Source of the DNA: Hymenobacter ginkgonis
Lineage (GTDB): Bacteria; Bacteroidota; Bacteroidia; Cytophagales; Hymenobacteraceae
NCBI RefSeq assembly: GCF_009755225.1
Contig: NZ_WQKZ01000002.1
Span: forward strand, 682,001 to 746,000
Direction: 5' to 3'
Length of the DNA: 64,000 nt
A program made the translations under genes and the position numbers. Positions 62,036-64,000 of this stretch are shown one piece after another. Every line of letters starts with the position of its first letter. Positions within the stretch are counted from its first letter, which is position 1. The notes beneath the pieces were generated by a model. The model had not been told where the DNA came from and did not search any database. It saw only the letters and a list, made by a program, of their open reading frames with translations.

Positions 62036-62103
62036 CTTTTACCCTGTAGTCCAATTCATCCTTTTTCTCTTTTTTAAATTAAGCTACAATAGCTTCTACT
62101 CAA

Positions 62104-62916
62104 ATGGCTGTTAAGAAAAACTTTCTCTACGACGATGTAATGCCCAAAGTGTACGGCATTGGTGCAGCAGTAGTAATCATCGGCGCACTGTTTAAAATTC
62201 TTCACTGGAAAGGTGCCGACGTCATGCTGATGGTTGGCCTAGGTACGGAGGCAGTTATCTTCTTCCTAAGCGCATTCCAGCCCCACCAAGCTGAAACTGA
62301 TTGGGCACTTGTTTATCCCGAGCTAAGCGAAGGTTACGACCCTTCGACTAACGACAACCGTTTCCGCGATAAGACTCCTGCTCCTAACGGCCTGACCGGC
62401 AAGCTGGACGATATGCTGAAAAACGCGAACGTTACCCCTGAAGCGCTCACTAACCTAGGCCAAGGCTTGAACCGCCTCAGTGCAACTACGGCTCAATTGG
62501 GCAAACTCGGTGATGCTACTAACGCTACCGACGAGTACACGCAAAAAGTGCGTACCGCTGCACAATCGCTTGACGGTATCAACAAAGCTTATTCTAACAC
62601 GGTAGAGGCTATCTCGTCGCTCTCGAACGCCACGAACGATGCTAAAGAATACCACCTGCAAGTACAGAATGTAACTAAAAACCTCGGTGCTCTGAATGCA
62701 GTGTATGAGATGGAGTTGCAGGATGCTAACACCCACCTCAAGTCGATGAACCAGTTCTATGGTACGCTCGGCAAGGCTATGGAGAACATGGTGCAGGCAG
62801 GTAAGGACACCGAAAATATGCAAGCTCAAGTAGCCGACCTAACTGGCAACTTAACTTCGCTCAACCGTGTGTACGGCAATATGCTGAACGCCATGCGGGC
62901 TGGCTCGGCCGCCTAA
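62104..62916 (+). CDS. gldL: Type IX secretion motor protein GldL
   Basis: The protein has 270 residues. Two N-terminal helices contain GIGAAVVIIGALFKILHWKG, then MLMVGLGTEAVIFFLSAFQP, with the Lys and Glu residues that are thought to couple proton flow to motion. A long helical cytoplasmic part follows, rich in LSATTAQLGKLGDATNATDE and NATNDAKEYHLQVQNVTKNL-type heptads. GldL and GldM form the rotary motor that powers type IX secretion and gliding. Confidence 0.95.
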   Translation: MAVKKNFLYDDVMPKVYGIGAAVVIIGALFKILHWKGADVMLMVGLGTEAVIFFLSAFQPHQAETDWALVYPELSEGYDPSTNDNRFRDKTPAPNGLTGKLDDMLKNANVTPEALTNLGQGLNRLSATTAQLGKLGDATNATDEYTQKVRTAAQSLDGINKAYSNTVEAISSLSNATNDAKEYHLQVQNVTKNLGALNAVYEMELQDANTHLKSMNQFYGTLGKAMENMVQAGKDTENMQAQVADLTGNLTSLNRVYGNMLNAMRAGSAA

Positions 62917-62971
62917 GCGAACGAACTATTTTATCGCTTATACTACCACAATTTAGCAATATCTCTAGCAG

Positions 62972-64000
62972 ATGGCAGGCGGAAAAGAAACACCGCGGCA
63001 GAAGATGATTGGCATGATGTATCTCGTGCTAACCGCTCTGCTGGCGCTCCAAGTTAATTCAGCAATTCTGCTGAAATTTAAATTCATCGACGATAGCCTT
63101 ACTGACGTTAACGCTAAAACTGATAAAGCTGCTGATGGCACCATCAAAGGCATTCAGGCAGAAGTAGCCAAGAACCACAATTCGTCAGCTGACCGCGCTG
63201 TGTTAGCAGAAAGTGAGCAAATTCGGGCAGAAACCAAAAAGGTGACTGAGTACTTGGCTAGCGTTCGCGAAAAGCTATTGGCCGCTACGGAGAATAAGGG
63301 CAAGAACGAGTACAAGAACATGAGTGCAGAAGACAAGGTGGCTATCACCATGCTCGGCGGCACTAAAAATGGCTTGGCCTACCCCCTCCAAAAGCAGTTG
63401 AATGATTACTCTTCGTACATCCAGAAATTTGTGCCTGATGCACAGCCGTTGGCTCTCGATGCCCGGCAGGATGCCCGCGTGACAGAGCCCGAACAAAAAA
63501 GCAAAAGCTTCGCAGAACTGAATTTCGAAAATACTCCCTTGGTAGCTGCTTTGGCCGTATTGAGCCAGAAGGAAACAGAAGTGTTGAAATACGAGGCTGA
63601 TGCTTTGCAGAAGCAAGCTGAAAAAGTAGGTGCTAAAGTGATTGTATTTGATAAGCTGGGTGCATTCGCATCGGCTGAGTCGAACACCGTAGCTGCTGGC
63701 ACAAAGTACAAAGCCGACCTATTTTTGACGGCTGCTGCTACTGGCCTTAAGCAAACCATGACGTACAATGGTTCTACCCTGTCTATTGGTCCTGATGGCC
63801 ACGGCAAAGTAGAATTCACCGCTCGCCCTGGCAACTTTGATGCTTCAGGTAATGCTAAAGCTTCGTGGACTGGCACTATCCGCATCAACCAAAATGGCCG
63901 CGATACCACGTTTGTAAAGAAAATCGACTATACGGTTACTAAGCCAGTAATGCAGATTCAGTCGGCTTCAGTGCAGGCCCTGTATTATAAGTGTGGCAAC
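62972..64000 (+). CDS. gldM: Type IX secretion motor protein GldM, N-terminal part
   Basis: The gene begins at the ATG at 62972 and runs off the window end after 343 codons. The start MAGGKETPRQKMIGMMYLVL with TALLALQVNSAILLKF forms the single membrane helix that sits in the GldL ring, with the conserved KMIGMMYLVLTA. A helical first periplasmic domain and an Ig-like region follow. The missing part should be 150-200 residues, and gldN is expected next. Confidence 0.95.
   Translation, partial: MAGGKETPRQKMIGMMYLVLTALLALQVNSAILLKFKFIDDSLTDVNAKTDKAADGTIKGIQAEVAKNHNSSADRAVLAESEQIRAETKKVTEYLASVREKLLAATENKGKNEYKNMSAEDKVAITMLGGTKNGLAYPLQKQLNDYSSYIQKFVPDAQPLALDARQDARVTEPEQKSKSFAELNFENTPLVAALAVLSQKETEVLKYEADALQKQAEKVGAKVIVFDKLGAFASAESNTVAAGTKYKADLFLTAAATGLKQTMTYNGSTLSIGPDGHGKVEFTARPGNFDASGNAKASWTGTIRINQNGRDTTFVKKIDYTVTKPVMQIQSASVQALYYKCGN

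Overview
The window is chromosomal DNA from a member of the Bacteroidota, most like Hymenobacter or a close Cytophagales relative. The evidence is a GC-rich coding style, type IX secretion and gliding genes (PorP/SprF, GldK, GldL, GldM and a PorE-like OmpA protein), a secreted protein with a type IX sorting tail, several families typical of the phylum (DUF4271, DUF4293, DUF4476, DUF4174), and promoters of the Bacteroidota type (TTG, about 19-20 nt, TAnnTTTG). The species call is inference.

From 1 to 33.5 kb is core chromosome: the 3' end of a kynurenine 3-monooxygenase-like gene, a 2-oxoglutarate/Fe(II) oxygenase, a chromate transporter, lipoproteins, an amino-acid permease, a large type IX secreted protein, and the pentose-phosphate genes (rpiA, then gnd-zwf-pgl as a tight operon). 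Next come dus, a CPBP protease, cdsA, glutamate dehydrogenase, psd, kynU, a thiolase, DUF4293 and DUF4476 proteins, the PorE-like protein and a two-gene iron-sulfur electron-transfer pair. Convergent gene pairs are separated by strong palindromes.

From 33.6 to 48.7 kb is an integrated element of about 15.1 kb. It is bounded by a tRNA-Phe gene at the left and a 14-bp repeat of that tRNA's 3' end at the right, next to a tyrosine integrase. It carries a leftward block with two excisionase-like HTH proteins, a RecA-fold replication ATPase, an origin-like pair of hairpins, and small and large terminase subunits. A divergent ribbon-helix-helix/RteC-like regulator pair sits across a switch region full of TGTAAAG half-sites. 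An AT-rich YaaC-like/DUF4238 pair lies by the integrase, and unknown genes lie by the tRNA. I see no capsid, portal, tail, lysis or relaxase gene. The layout resembles a phage satellite (PICI-like island) more than a prophage or conjugative element, and this is the strongest candidate here for an undescribed system.

From 48.8 to 64 kb core genes resume: a FabH-like synthase, the ribosome-rescue factor ArfB, MgtE, a cyanophycinase-like peptidase, YraN, LipB, a WecA/MraY-type transferase, DUF4271 with uroporphyrinogen-III synthase, then PorP/SprF and gldK-gldL-gldM (gldM runs off the end).

A further signal is the heptamer CTACCCC/GGGGTAG. I counted about 76 copies by eye in the 49 kb of core DNA, on both strands and inside and between genes, against only 5 in the island. 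This is many times the number expected by chance and is not explained by any single feature.
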